Shown: one piece after another, positions 1 to 6,520 of the stretch | Layout of the letters: each line of letters starts with the position of its first letter | Position numbering within the stretch: position 1 is the first letter of the stretch | Source: Candidatus Rokuibacteriota bacterium | GTDB taxonomy: Bacteria; Methylomirabilota; Methylomirabilia; Rokubacteriales; CSP1-6 | Length of the DNA stretch: 9,983 bases | Reading direction: 5' to 3' | Assembly (NCBI GenBank): GCA_016201575.1 | Contig: JACQCN010000032.1 | Span: 1-9,983, forward strand | Made by a program: the position numbers and the translations under genes | The notes under the pieces: generated by a model | Told to the model about the DNA's origin: nothing | What the model saw: only the letters and a program-made list of their open reading frames with translations | Database searches by the model: none

Positions 1-2
1 GA

Positions 3-572
3 TGGCGCGTGGCAATCGTCGATGATCATCCGCGCTCCCAGTCAGAGATCTCCGCGGCGATCGCGGCGGCGGGCGGCGTGGTGGCCGTGCAATCCGCGCA
101 CGCGGCCGAGGCGGTCGAGCTGATCGGCCGCGTGCGGCCGGACGTCGCGATCTTCGCCGTGGGCCTCCCCGACGGCGACGGCGTGGGCGCCGCCCGGGCC
201 GTCATGGCCGCGGCGCCGTGCCCGATCGTGCTCTTCACGAGCCACCGCGGCGACGAGCTGATCGAGCGCGCGCGGGCCGCCGGCGTGATGGGCTACCTCC
301 TGAAGCCGCTCCGTCCCGGGGAGCTGCCGCCGGCGCTCGATCTCGCCATCGCGCGGTACGGCGAGATCCGCGACCTCCGCCAGCGGCTCGAGGCGCGCAA
401 GCTCATCGAGCGCGCCAAGGGCCTGCTCATGGCGCGCCAGGGGCTGTCCGAGGAGGAGGCGTTCCACGCGCTCCGGCGGACGGCCATGAACCAGCGGCGA
501 TCGATGGCGCAGATCGCCCGGGCGGTGATCCTGTCCGAGTCGATGACGAAAGACGTCCTGGCGCGGTCGTAA
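3..572 (+). CDS. ANTAR-domain response regulator (AmiR/NasR type) with degenerate receiver, probably 5'-partial
   Basis: This is a predicted RNA-binding transcription antiterminator. Residues below are counted from the GTG at 9. Residues 1-115 form a receiver-like domain with the acidic pair D5/D6, T77/S78 and K99. The aspartate expected 44 residues after D6 is A50 (IFAVGLPDGDG), so ordinary phosphorylation is not possible. Residues 120-130 look like a short helical linker. Residues 131-180 match the ANTAR domain (KLIERAKGLLMARQGLSEEE, then the A..LRR..M...S..QIA pattern). Known ANTAR proteins bind paired hexaloop hairpins and prevent termination. The frame is open to the window edge (WRV before AIVDDH), so the true start probably lies outside and GTG 9 is only the first in-window option. 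The gene is followed after 11 nt by a Fis-like gene and then by the urea transporter, so a role in controlling urt is likely but inferred. Confidence 0.85.
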   Translation, partial: WRVAIVDDHPRSQSEISAAIAAAGGVVAVQSAHAAEAVELIGRVRPDVAIFAVGLPDGDGVGAARAVMAAAPCPIVLFTSHRGDELIERARAAGVMGYLLKPLRPGELPPALDLAIARYGEIRDLRQRLEARKLIERAKGLLMARQGLSEEEAFHALRRTAMNQRRSMAQIARAVILSESMTKDVLARS

Positions 573-583
573 CGGGGGCGGAC

Positions 584-841
584 ATGGACCTCGAGCACGT
601 TCTCGCGGAGACCCTGCACGCGACGCTGCCGTCCCTCATCGCCACGGAGCGCGGCCGGCTGCACCGCGCGCTGGTCGCGCAGCTCGAGCGCCCGCTGTTC
701 GCCGCGGTCCTGGCGGCGGCGGGCGGCAACCAGCTCGAAGCGGCGCGCATCCTCGGGATCAACCGCAACACGCTGCGGAAGCGCCTGCGCCTGCTCGGGC
801 TCCACGAGCGACGGGCCCCGGTGTCCCTGCCCAAGCTCTAG
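584..841 (+). CDS. Fis-family helix-turn-helix DNA-binding protein
   Basis: An 85-residue protein starting at ATG 584, 11 nt after the regulator's stop codon, so probably co-transcribed with it. The C-terminal half (about residues 34-74) carries the Fis/NtrC-type helix-turn-helix: ERPLF..VL...GGNQLEAA followed by RILGINRNTLRKRLRLLGL. This closely resembles the end of E. coli Fis, and also the DNA-binding domain of NtrC-like enhancer-binding proteins. There is no AAA+ domain, so it cannot itself activate sigma-54 RNA polymerase. A role as a nucleoid-type or architectural DNA binder, or as a local regulator, is more likely. The N-terminal 33 residues are probably the dimerisation helices. It sits directly before a control region with an inverted repeat and a sigma-54 promoter, which suggests a local target. 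That link is inference. The upstream RBS is poor (a GGGGGCGG run). Confidence 0.8.
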   Translation: MDLEHVLAETLHATLPSLIATERGRLHRALVAQLERPLFAAVLAAAGGNQLEAARILGINRNTLRKRLRLLGLHERRAPVSLPKL

Positions 842-867
842 GCAGCCGCCCAAATCGGCGCCACGCG

Positions 868-916
868 CCGCCGGGTCCGCGGGGCGGAAGCGCGCGAAAT
901 CGCGGGACCCCGGCGG
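868..916 (+). repeat. Imperfect inverted repeat upstream of the urtA promoter
   Basis: The arm at 868-881 (CCGCCGGGTCCGCG) is nearly the reverse complement of 901-916 (CGCGGGACCCCGGCGG). The arms pair over 14 bases if two single-base bulges are allowed, with a 19-nt loop. It lies 12-60 bp upstream of the -24 element. No T-run follows, so it is a poor intrinsic terminator for the Fis-like gene. It could be an operator, or chance symmetry in GC-rich DNA. Confidence 0.3.
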
Positions 917-927
917 AGCACGGGGCG

Positions 928-943
928 AGGCACACGCCTTGCT
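928..943 (+). promoter_or_regulatory. Sigma-54 (-24/-12) promoter of urtA
   Basis: The sequence AGGCACACGCCTTGCT matches the sigma-54 consensus TGGCAC-N5-TTGC(A/T) at all but the first base. The invariant GG (929-930) and GC (941-942) are exactly 10 bp apart. Taking C942 as -12, transcription would start at about 954, giving a 64-nt leader before the urtA ATG. No enhancer-binding-protein gene is in the window, so a global activator such as NtrC would be expected. A sigma-54 promoter fits a nitrogen-scavenging transporter. This is a motif match, not a demonstrated promoter. Confidence 0.6.
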
Positions 944-959
944 TCGGCGGGGCAGCGAG

Positions 960-979
960 CGCGGACAACGGCGTCCGTG
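960..979 (+). promoter_or_regulatory. Leader stem-loop with hexanucleotide loop (possible ANTAR target)
   Basis: A 7-bp stem (960-966 with 973-979, including one G-U pair) closes a six-base loop AACGGC. The loop has A at position 1 and G at position 4, the bases conserved in known ANTAR hexaloop targets. It begins about 6 nt into the transcript predicted from the sigma-54 element. A weak second stem (ACTC 986-989 with GAGT 995-998, five-base loop) follows just before the Shine-Dalgarno. I see no clear paired second hexaloop and no terminator with a U-run, so the assignment is tentative. Confidence 0.35.
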
Positions 980-1004
980 ACGACCACTCACTCTGAGTCC
1001 CACG

Positions 1005-1011
1005 AAAGGAG
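1005..1011 (+). promoter_or_regulatory. Strong ribosome binding site of urtA
   Basis: AAAGGAG lies six bases before ATG 1018. This fixes the urtA start, which also gives a proper Tat signal peptide. Confidence 0.75.
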
Positions 1012-1017
1012 ATTCCG

Positions 1018-2319
1018 ATGTCCCCAACGCTCACACGTCGTGACTTCTTGAGAGGAACCGCCGCGGTCGGCGCCGGGCTCGCGGCCGGGTTCAACTTCCC
1101 GGCGATCAGCCGCGCCCAGGGGGGCAAGGAGCCGATCAAGGTCGGCGTCCTGCACTCGCTGAGCGGCACAATGGCCATCAGCGAGGTCTCGCTGCGCGAC
1201 GTCGTCCTGATGGCCGTCGACGAGATCAACGCCAAGGGCGGCGTCCTCGGCCGCAAGATCCAGCCCGTCGTGGTCGACCCGGCGTCGAACTGGGACCTGT
1301 TCGCGGAGAAGGCCAAGCAGCTCCTGCTCCAGGAGAAGGTCGCGGTAGTCTTCGGCTGCTGGACCTCCGTGAGCCGGAAGTCCGTCCTGCCGGTCTTCGA
1401 GAACAACAACGGCTTGCTCTTCTACCCCGTGCAGTACGAGGGCGAGGAGTGCTCGCGCAACGTCTTCTACACGGGCGCGACCCCGAACCAGCAGCTCATC
1501 CCCGGGGCCGAGTACCTGATGAGCAAGGAGGGCGGCGGCTACAAGAAGTTCTACCTGCTCGGCACCGACTACGTTTTCCCGCGGACGGCCAACAAGATCC
1601 TGCGGGCGTTCCTGAAGGCCAAGGGTGTCCCCGCCGACAGCATCGCCGAGGAGTACACGCCGTTCCACCACCAGGACTACCAGACGATCGTCGGCAAGAT
1701 CAAGCGCTTCTCCGCCGGCGGCGGGGCGGCCGTGCTCTCGACGATCAACGGCGACAGCAACGTGCCCTTCTACAAGGAGTTCGCCAACCAGGGCCTCCGC
1801 GCGGAGGACGTGCCGATCATGGCCTTCAGCGTCGCCGAGGACGAGCTGCGCGGCATGGACACCGCGGCCCTCGTCGGACACCTGGCCGCCTGGAACTACT
1901 ACCAGTCGGTGAGCACGCCGCAGAACAAGAAGTTCGTCCAGGCCTTCAAGGCCTACGCGAAGAAGAACAACCTGCCCGGCGGCGACAAGCGCGTCACCGA
2001 CGACCCGATGGAGGCCGCGTACTTCGGCGTCTACATCTGGAAGCAGGCCGTCGAGAAGGCCGGCAGCCCCGGGGTCGACGCCGTCCGCCAGGCCACTTAC
2101 GGCCAGGAGTTCCTGGCCCCCGGCGGCAAGATCAAGATGCACGAGAACAACCACCACGCCTACAAGCCCGTGCTGATCGGCGAGATCCTGAAGGATGGCC
2201 AGTTCAAGGTGGTGTGGCGCACCAAGGGCCTGGTCGAGCCCGAGCCGTGGAGCGAGTACACGAGCCCGGACAAGGGCTGCGACTGGGTGAATCACAAGGG
2301 GACGTACCAGAAGGCGTAG
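1018..2319 (+). CDS. urtA: Urea ABC transporter substrate-binding protein UrtA
   Basis: The periplasmic receptor that binds urea and delivers it to the UrtBC channel. The 433-residue length is normal for the family. The N-terminus is a twin-arginine signal (TRRDFLRG, residues 6-13) with a hydrophobic stretch to about residue 30 and probable cleavage near SRAQ-GG (34/35). The mature protein begins with the UrtA/FmdD/AmiC-like motif IKVGVLHSLSGTMAISE (40-56), followed by DEINAKGGVLGRKI and the ASNWD and FGCWTSVSRK segments typical of UrtA. The C-terminal region has the EFLAPGGKIKM and NHHAYKP motifs of the same family. It is the first gene of the urt operon, behind a sigma-54-like promoter and a strong RBS, and urtB follows after 3 nt. 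UrtA is related to AmiC, the amide sensor that controls the ANTAR protein AmiR, which is notable given the ANTAR gene upstream. Confidence 0.95.
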   Translation: MSPTLTRRDFLRGTAAVGAGLAAGFNFPAISRAQGGKEPIKVGVLHSLSGTMAISEVSLRDVVLMAVDEINAKGGVLGRKIQPVVVDPASNWDLFAEKAKQLLLQEKVAVVFGCWTSVSRKSVLPVFENNNGLLFYPVQYEGEECSRNVFYTGATPNQQLIPGAEYLMSKEGGGYKKFYLLGTDYVFPRTANKILRAFLKAKGVPADSIAEEYTPFHHQDYQTIVGKIKRFSAGGGAAVLSTINGDSNVPFYKEFANQGLRAEDVPIMAFSVAEDELRGMDTAALVGHLAAWNYYQSVSTPQNKKFVQAFKAYAKKNNLPGGDKRVTDDPMEAAYFGVYIWKQAVEKAGSPGVDAVRQATYGQEFLAPGGKIKMHENNHHAYKPVLIGEILKDGQFKVVWRTKGLVEPEPWSEYTSPDKGCDWVNHKGTYQKA

Positions 2320-2322
2320 CGC

Positions 2323-3957
2323 ATGCGCGCGCTCGTCGCATCTTTCGCCCTGGCGGTGTGCGCGGTCGTCCCGGCCGCGCACGCCGCCCCGCCGCCCGAC
2401 CTGGCCCGCCCGCTCGCCGATCTCGGCCGCGAGGACGCCGCCGCGCGGGAGACGGCGGTGAAGGCCCTCGGCGCGCGCAACGATCCGAAGCTCCTGCCGC
2501 TGTTCGAGGCGCTCCGGGCGGGGAGCGTCTACGTCTGGTCCCGGCCGGGCGCCGCCCCCCAGGTCGTCATCGGCGGCGAGAAGTCCACCGCCGGCGACCG
2601 CGACGTCATGGCGCTCGCGGCCGCCTACGGGGCCGAGCCGCTCGGCGTCCAGGCGCCCGTCGCCGAGCTGCGCGAGGTCCCCGTCGATCGCGCGCTCCGG
2701 CTCGTCATCAAGCCGTTCATCGACGCGCTCTCCAGCCGCGGCGAGCTGCTCGATCCCGACCCTGCCATCCGGCGGGCGGCGGCCACCAAGCTCGGGCAGC
2801 GGGGCGACCTCCGCACCGCGGCCGCCCTGCGCGAGGCGCTCGTCACGGAAGCGGACCGCTGGACCCGCGCCACCATCGAGGAGGCCATCGCGATCATCGA
2901 GCTGGGCCGGGGCGACGCCGCCGCCCGCGCCGCCGCCGCCACCCGGCTCGGCGCGCTCCACTCCGCCAACGCGCTGCCGGCGCTCCGCGCCGCCCGCGAC
3001 GTGCCCACCGCGGCGGCGGCGGTGCGGCGCCTCGAGCGCTGGCAGCTCTTTGGCACGACGATCGAGACGCTGTTCCAGGGGCTGAGCCTGGCCTCGATCC
3101 TGCTGCTGATGGCGCTCGGGCTGGCGATCATCTTCGGCCTCATGGGCGTCATCAACATGGCCCACGGCGAGCTGATGGCGCTCGGCGCCTACGCGACCTA
3201 CACCATGCAGAACTGGTTCGCCGGCCACCTGGCCGAGCGCTGGTTCGACTACTACTTCCTCGCCGCGCTGCCGTTCGCGTTCCTGGTGGCGGCCGCGGTC
3301 GGGCTCCTCCTCGAGCGCGGCGTCATCCGGTTCCTCTACGGCCGGCCCCTGGAGACGCTGCTCCTCACCTGGGGCGTGAGTCTCATCATCCAGCAGGGGC
3401 TGCGGCAGTGGTTCGGCGCCGCCAACGTCGACGTGCGCGCGCCCCGCTACCTGTCGGGCGGGGTCCCGATCATGGCCGGCGTGCAGCTCCCGTACAACCG
3501 CCTGTTCATCATCGGCCTGGCCGCGGTCAGCGTGGCGGTCATGTACGCGCTGCTCTTCCGCACGACGGTCGGGGTCAAGATCCGCGCCGTCATGCAGAAC
3601 CGGCAGATCAGCTCGTGCCTCGGGATCCGCGCGCGGCGGGTCGACGCCGGCACCTTCGCCCTCGGCGCCGGGCTCGCGGGCCTGGCCGGCTGCGCGCTCA
3701 CCCAGATCGGCAACGTGGGGCCGGAGCTCGGGCAGAACTACATCGTGGACTCCTTCATGGTGGTGGTCACGGGCGGGGTGGGGAAGCTCGCGGGCACCAT
3801 CGCCGCCGCGCTGGGGATCGGCGGGCTCGACAAGGCGATCGAGCCGGGTCTCGGCGCCGTCTACGGCCGGGTGCTGATCCTCGTCCTCGTGATCCTGTTC
3901 CTGCAGCGCCGCCCGTCGGGCCTGTTCGCGCTCAAGGGCCGCAACGCCGATGCCTGA
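2323..3957 (+). CDS. urtB: Urea ABC transporter permease UrtB
   Basis: One of the two membrane subunits of the urea importer (LivH/branched-chain-amino-acid permease family). The 544-residue product has the long N-terminal extension seen in many proteobacterial UrtB proteins: a signal peptide (MRALVASFALAVC... ending AHA-AP near residue 22), then a soluble helical region to about residue 240 with repeated RRAAATKLG / AAARAAAATRLG-type segments. The permease domain spans about 245-535, with SLASILLLMALGLAIIFGLM, the conserved GVINMAHGELMALGAY motif and the typical end LFLQRRPSGLFALKGR. It starts 3 nt after urtA, and its last 8 nt overlap urtC (ATGCCTGA), indicating translational coupling. Confidence 0.94.
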   Translation: MRALVASFALAVCAVVPAAHAAPPPDLARPLADLGREDAAARETAVKALGARNDPKLLPLFEALRAGSVYVWSRPGAAPQVVIGGEKSTAGDRDVMALAAAYGAEPLGVQAPVAELREVPVDRALRLVIKPFIDALSSRGELLDPDPAIRRAAATKLGQRGDLRTAAALREALVTEADRWTRATIEEAIAIIELGRGDAAARAAAATRLGALHSANALPALRAARDVPTAAAAVRRLERWQLFGTTIETLFQGLSLASILLLMALGLAIIFGLMGVINMAHGELMALGAYATYTMQNWFAGHLAERWFDYYFLAALPFAFLVAAAVGLLLERGVIRFLYGRPLETLLLTWGVSLIIQQGLRQWFGAANVDVRAPRYLSGGVPIMAGVQLPYNRLFIIGLAAVSVAVMYALLFRTTVGVKIRAVMQNRQISSCLGIRARRVDAGTFALGAGLAGLAGCALTQIGNVGPELGQNYIVDSFMVVVTGGVGKLAGTIAAALGIGGLDKAIEPGLGAVYGRVLILVLVILFLQRRPSGLFALKGRNADA

Positions 3958-5073
3958 CCGCGCGGAGAAGCTCCTGCTCGGCGCCGCGGCCGTCGGCCTC
4001 GTGGTCGTGCTGCCCGCGCTCAACGCGCTGCCGCCGTCGTCGCCGCTGGCGCTCTCCGACTTCACGCTGAACCTGTTCGGGAAGTTCCTGACCTACGCGA
4101 TCCTCGCCCTCGGCCTCGATCTCCTGTGGGGCTACACGGGCGTGCTCAGCCTCGGCCACGGCGTGTTCTTCGGCCTGGGCGCCTACGCGATGGGCATGCA
4201 CCTCATGCTGGAGATCGGCACCCAGGGCGTCTACCGCAACGCGCTGCCCGACTTCATGGTGTGGAACCAGGTGACGGAGCTGCCGCTCTTCTGGCGGCCG
4301 TTCCGGAGCGGGGCCTTCACGCTGCTGGCCGTGGTGGCGGTCCCGGCGGCGTTTGCGTTCCTCTTCGGCTACCTGACCTTCCGGAGCCGGGTGCGCGGCG
4401 TCTACTTCTCGATCATCACCCAGGCGCTGGCGCTGTCGGCCTGGCTCGTGTTCAACCGCAACGAGACGAACCTCGGGGGGACGAACGGGCTCGCCGACTT
4501 CAAGACGATCTTCGGCTTCCCGCTCAACCGGGTCGCCACCCAGCGCGGGCTCTACGTGGTCACGGCGCTCTGCCTGGTGGGGGCCTACCTGCTCTGCCGC
4601 TGGATCACGCGGTCCCAGGCCGGCCGCGTCCTCGTCGCCATCCGCGACAGCGAGACGCGCGTGCTCTTCTGCGGCTACTCGCCGGTGCAGTTCAAGGTGT
4701 TCGTGTTCGTGGTGTCGGCCGTGCTGGCCGGCGTGGCCGGCGCCCTCTACGCGCCGCAGGTCGGCATCATCACGCCGGCGCGGATCGGGGTGCTGCCCTC
4801 GATCGAGATGGTCGTGTGGGTCGCCGTCGGCGGCCGCGGGACGCTGATCGGCCCGGTGCTCGGCGCCTTCGGCGTGAACTGGGCGCGGAGCTGGCTCACC
4901 ACCGCGTACCCGGACCTGTGGCTCTCTACTTCCTCGGCGGCCTCTTCATCGGCGTCGTGCTCTTCTTCCCGGACGGCCTGGCGGGCGTGCTGGGGACGCT
5001 CGGGCGGCTCCGGCCGCGCGCCCGTCCGGCCCCGGTGCCCGCCCACGCCGCTCCCGAGGGCAAGCCGGTATGA
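3950..5073 (+). CDS. urtC: Urea ABC transporter permease UrtC, frame interrupted by a CT duplication
   Basis: The second membrane subunit of the urea importer (LivM-like). The N-terminal 324 residues read in one frame and contain LLWGYTGVLSLGHGVFFGLG, RSRVRGVYFSIITQALAL, NLGGTNGL and VAVGGRGTLIGPVLGAFGVN, all typical of UrtC. At 4922-4927 the sequence CTCTCT appears where CTCT is expected. Downstream, the family's ending (WLYFLGGLFIGVVLFFPDGL) continues in another frame to the TGA at 5071-5073. Removing two bases gives a normal protein of 373 residues whose stop overlaps the urtD start (ATGA). As written, the original frame runs on past urtD's start to 5887 with a nonsense tail, losing the last membrane helix. 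A sequencing or assembly indel is the simplest reason. A true mutation is possible. Confidence 0.9.
4922..4927 (+). other. Site of the urtC frameshift (CT dinucleotide repeat)
   Basis: Three CT units stand where the UrtC reading requires two. The change moves the frame by exactly two bases, from the frame of ATG 3950 to the frame ending at TGA 5071-5073. The site is not a standard X-XXY-YYZ slippery heptamer, so programmed frameshifting is unlikely. Confidence 0.8.
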
Positions 5074-5840
5074 CGGGCGGCTCGATCATCTACCTCGAGG
5101 ACGTGACCGTCGACTACGACGGGTTCAAGGCTCTGCAGGACCTGAGCTTCTACATGGACTACTCCGAGCTGCGGGTCGTGATCGGGCCGAACGGGGCCGG
5201 CAAGACCACGCTGCTCGACGTGATCTCGGGCAAGGTCAAGCCCTCCAAGGGCCGGGTGATCTTCGGGCGCGACCACGACCTGCGCGACCTCCGCGAGCAC
5301 GAGATCGCCGCCCTTGGCATCGGGCGGAAGTTCCAGACGCCCACGGTCTTCGCCAACCTCACCGTCCACGAGAACCTCCAGCTCTCCTGCCGCCGGAAGA
5401 GCAAGGGCGTGGTCGCCACCCTCCTCGCCGACTCGCCCGCCGACGAGCGCGAGCGGATCTTCCAGACGCTGGAGCGGATCGGGCTGGCGGGGCGGCACGC
5501 GGAGCCGGCGGGCGCGCTCTCCCACGGGGAGAAGCAGTGGCTGGAGCTGGGCATGGCGATCGTGCAGGACTCCCGGTTGCTCCTCGTCGACGAGCCCGTG
5601 GCCGGGATGACCGACGAGGAGACGGAGAAGACGGGCGAGCTGCTGGAGGCGGTGGCCCGCGACCGCGCGGTGCTGGTGATCGAGCACGACATGGAGTTCG
5701 TTCGTCGCATCGCCCGCACGGTCACGGTGCTCCACGAGGGCCGGGTGCTGTGCGAAGGAACGGTCGACGAGGTCCAGAACGACGTCCGGGTGATGGAGAT
5801 CTACCTCGGACGGGAGCGGACGGCCGATGCTGTCCATTGA
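5070..5840 (+). CDS. urtD: Urea ABC transporter ATP-binding protein UrtD
   Basis: A cytoplasmic ATPase of the urea importer (LivG-like), 256 residues. It carries the Walker A motif GPNGAGKTT (39-47), a Q-loop region around GRKFQTPTVFANLTVHENL (85-103), the signature LSHGEKQWLELGMAI (150-164) in the form specific to UrtD/LivG proteins, the Walker B motif LLLVDEP (170-176) and the switch histidine in VIEHDMEFVR (203-212). The start ATG at 5070 overlaps the urtC stop (ATGA). The 3' end overlaps urtE by 14 nt, so the two ATPases are translationally coupled, as expected for a heterodimer. No residues are missing. Confidence 0.95.
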   Translation: MTGGSIIYLEDVTVDYDGFKALQDLSFYMDYSELRVVIGPNGAGKTTLLDVISGKVKPSKGRVIFGRDHDLRDLREHEIAALGIGRKFQTPTVFANLTVHENLQLSCRRKSKGVVATLLADSPADERERIFQTLERIGLAGRHAEPAGALSHGEKQWLELGMAIVQDSRLLLVDEPVAGMTDEETEKTGELLEAVARDRAVLVIEHDMEFVRRIARTVTVLHEGRVLCEGTVDEVQNDVRVMEIYLGRERTADAVH

Positions 5841-6516
5841 GGGCCTGGAGGTCGCCTACGGCGAGAGCCTGGTCCTCCGCGGGGTGACCCTCCACGTGCC
5901 CGAGGGGCGCGTGGTGTGTTTGATGGGGCGCAACGGGGTGGGGAAGACCACGCTCCTGAAGTCGATCATGGGGCTCCTGGCGCCACGCCGGGGCCGCGTG
6001 CTCTTCGCCGGCGAGGACATCACGCGACAGGCGCCCGACGGGCGGGCCCGCCGCGGCATCGGCTACGTCCCCCAGGGGCGCGAGATCTTCCCGCACCTGA
6101 CCGTGCGCGAGAACCTGCAGGTGGGCGTCCTCGGCGCCGCCGGCGGCGGGCGCGAGATCCCCGAGCACGTCTTCGAGCTGTTCCCCAGGCTCAAGACGCT
6201 GCTGCACCGGAAGGGCGGCGTGCTGAGCGGCGGCGAGCAGCAGCAGCTCGCCATCGCCCGGGCGCTGGTGGCCCGCCCGCGGCTGCTGCTCCTCGACGAG
6301 CCGACCGAGGGCATCCAGCCCTCGGTCATCCAGCAGATCGAGGAGGTCATCGCGCGTATCAAGGCGCACGTCTCGATCCTCCTCGTGGAGCAGTACCTCG
6401 AGTTCGCGTGGCGCCTGGCCGACTCCTACGCGGTCATGCAGAAGGGCGCGATCGTGTCGGAGGGCTCGACCGAGGCGCTGCGGTCCGACGTCGTGAAGCG
6501 GCACCTCACCGTGTGA
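5827..6516 (+). CDS. urtE: Urea ABC transporter ATP-binding protein UrtE
   Basis: The second ATPase of the importer (LivF-like), 229 residues. It shows the Walker A motif GRNGVGKTT (34-42), the [19 protein letters not shown] segment (79-97) that marks UrtE, the signature [15 protein letters not shown] (133-147) and the Walker B motif [14 protein letters not shown] (153-166). Glutamine occupies the usual switch-histidine position ([10 protein letters not shown]), as is normal in UrtE/LivF. It is the last transporter gene. The urtE stop is followed within five bases by the beginning of a decapitated ureC reading frame, a junction that looks like a deletion breakpoint. Confidence 0.95.
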   Translation: MLSIEGLEVAYGESLVLRGVTLHVPEGRVVCLMGRNGVGKTTLLKSIMGLLAPRRGRVLFAGEDITRQAPDGRARRGIGYVPQGREIFPHLTVRENLQVGVLGAAGGGREIPEHVFELFPRLKTLLHRKGGVLSGGEQQQLAIARALVARPRLLLLDEPTEGIQPSVIQQIEEVIARIKAHVSILLVEQYLEFAWRLADSYAVMQKGAIVSEGSTEALRSDVVKRHLTV

Positions 6517-6520
6517 GGGT

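Noticed and set aside
988..4065. A 1025-codon open frame on the minus strand opposite urtA/urtB
   Set aside because: It is rich in R/G/A/D/E/H low-complexity runs with no domain and lies exactly opposite well-identified genes. Such antisense frames are expected in GC-rich coding DNA with strong third-position G/C.
1449..4070. An 873-codon plus-strand frame overlapping urtA and urtB
   Set aside because: It is an Arg/Pro/Gly-rich shadow frame of two clear genes with no recognisable motif.
4919..4930. Programmed ribosomal frameshift in urtC
   Set aside because: There is no slippery heptamer, and UrtC is not known to use frameshifting. Removal of two bases restores the exact family sequence.
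5074..5887. Extension of the urtC frame through urtD, giving a 645-aa product
   Set aside because: The tail after residue 325 is a shadow of urtC's true end and of urtD. It arises only from the CT duplication.
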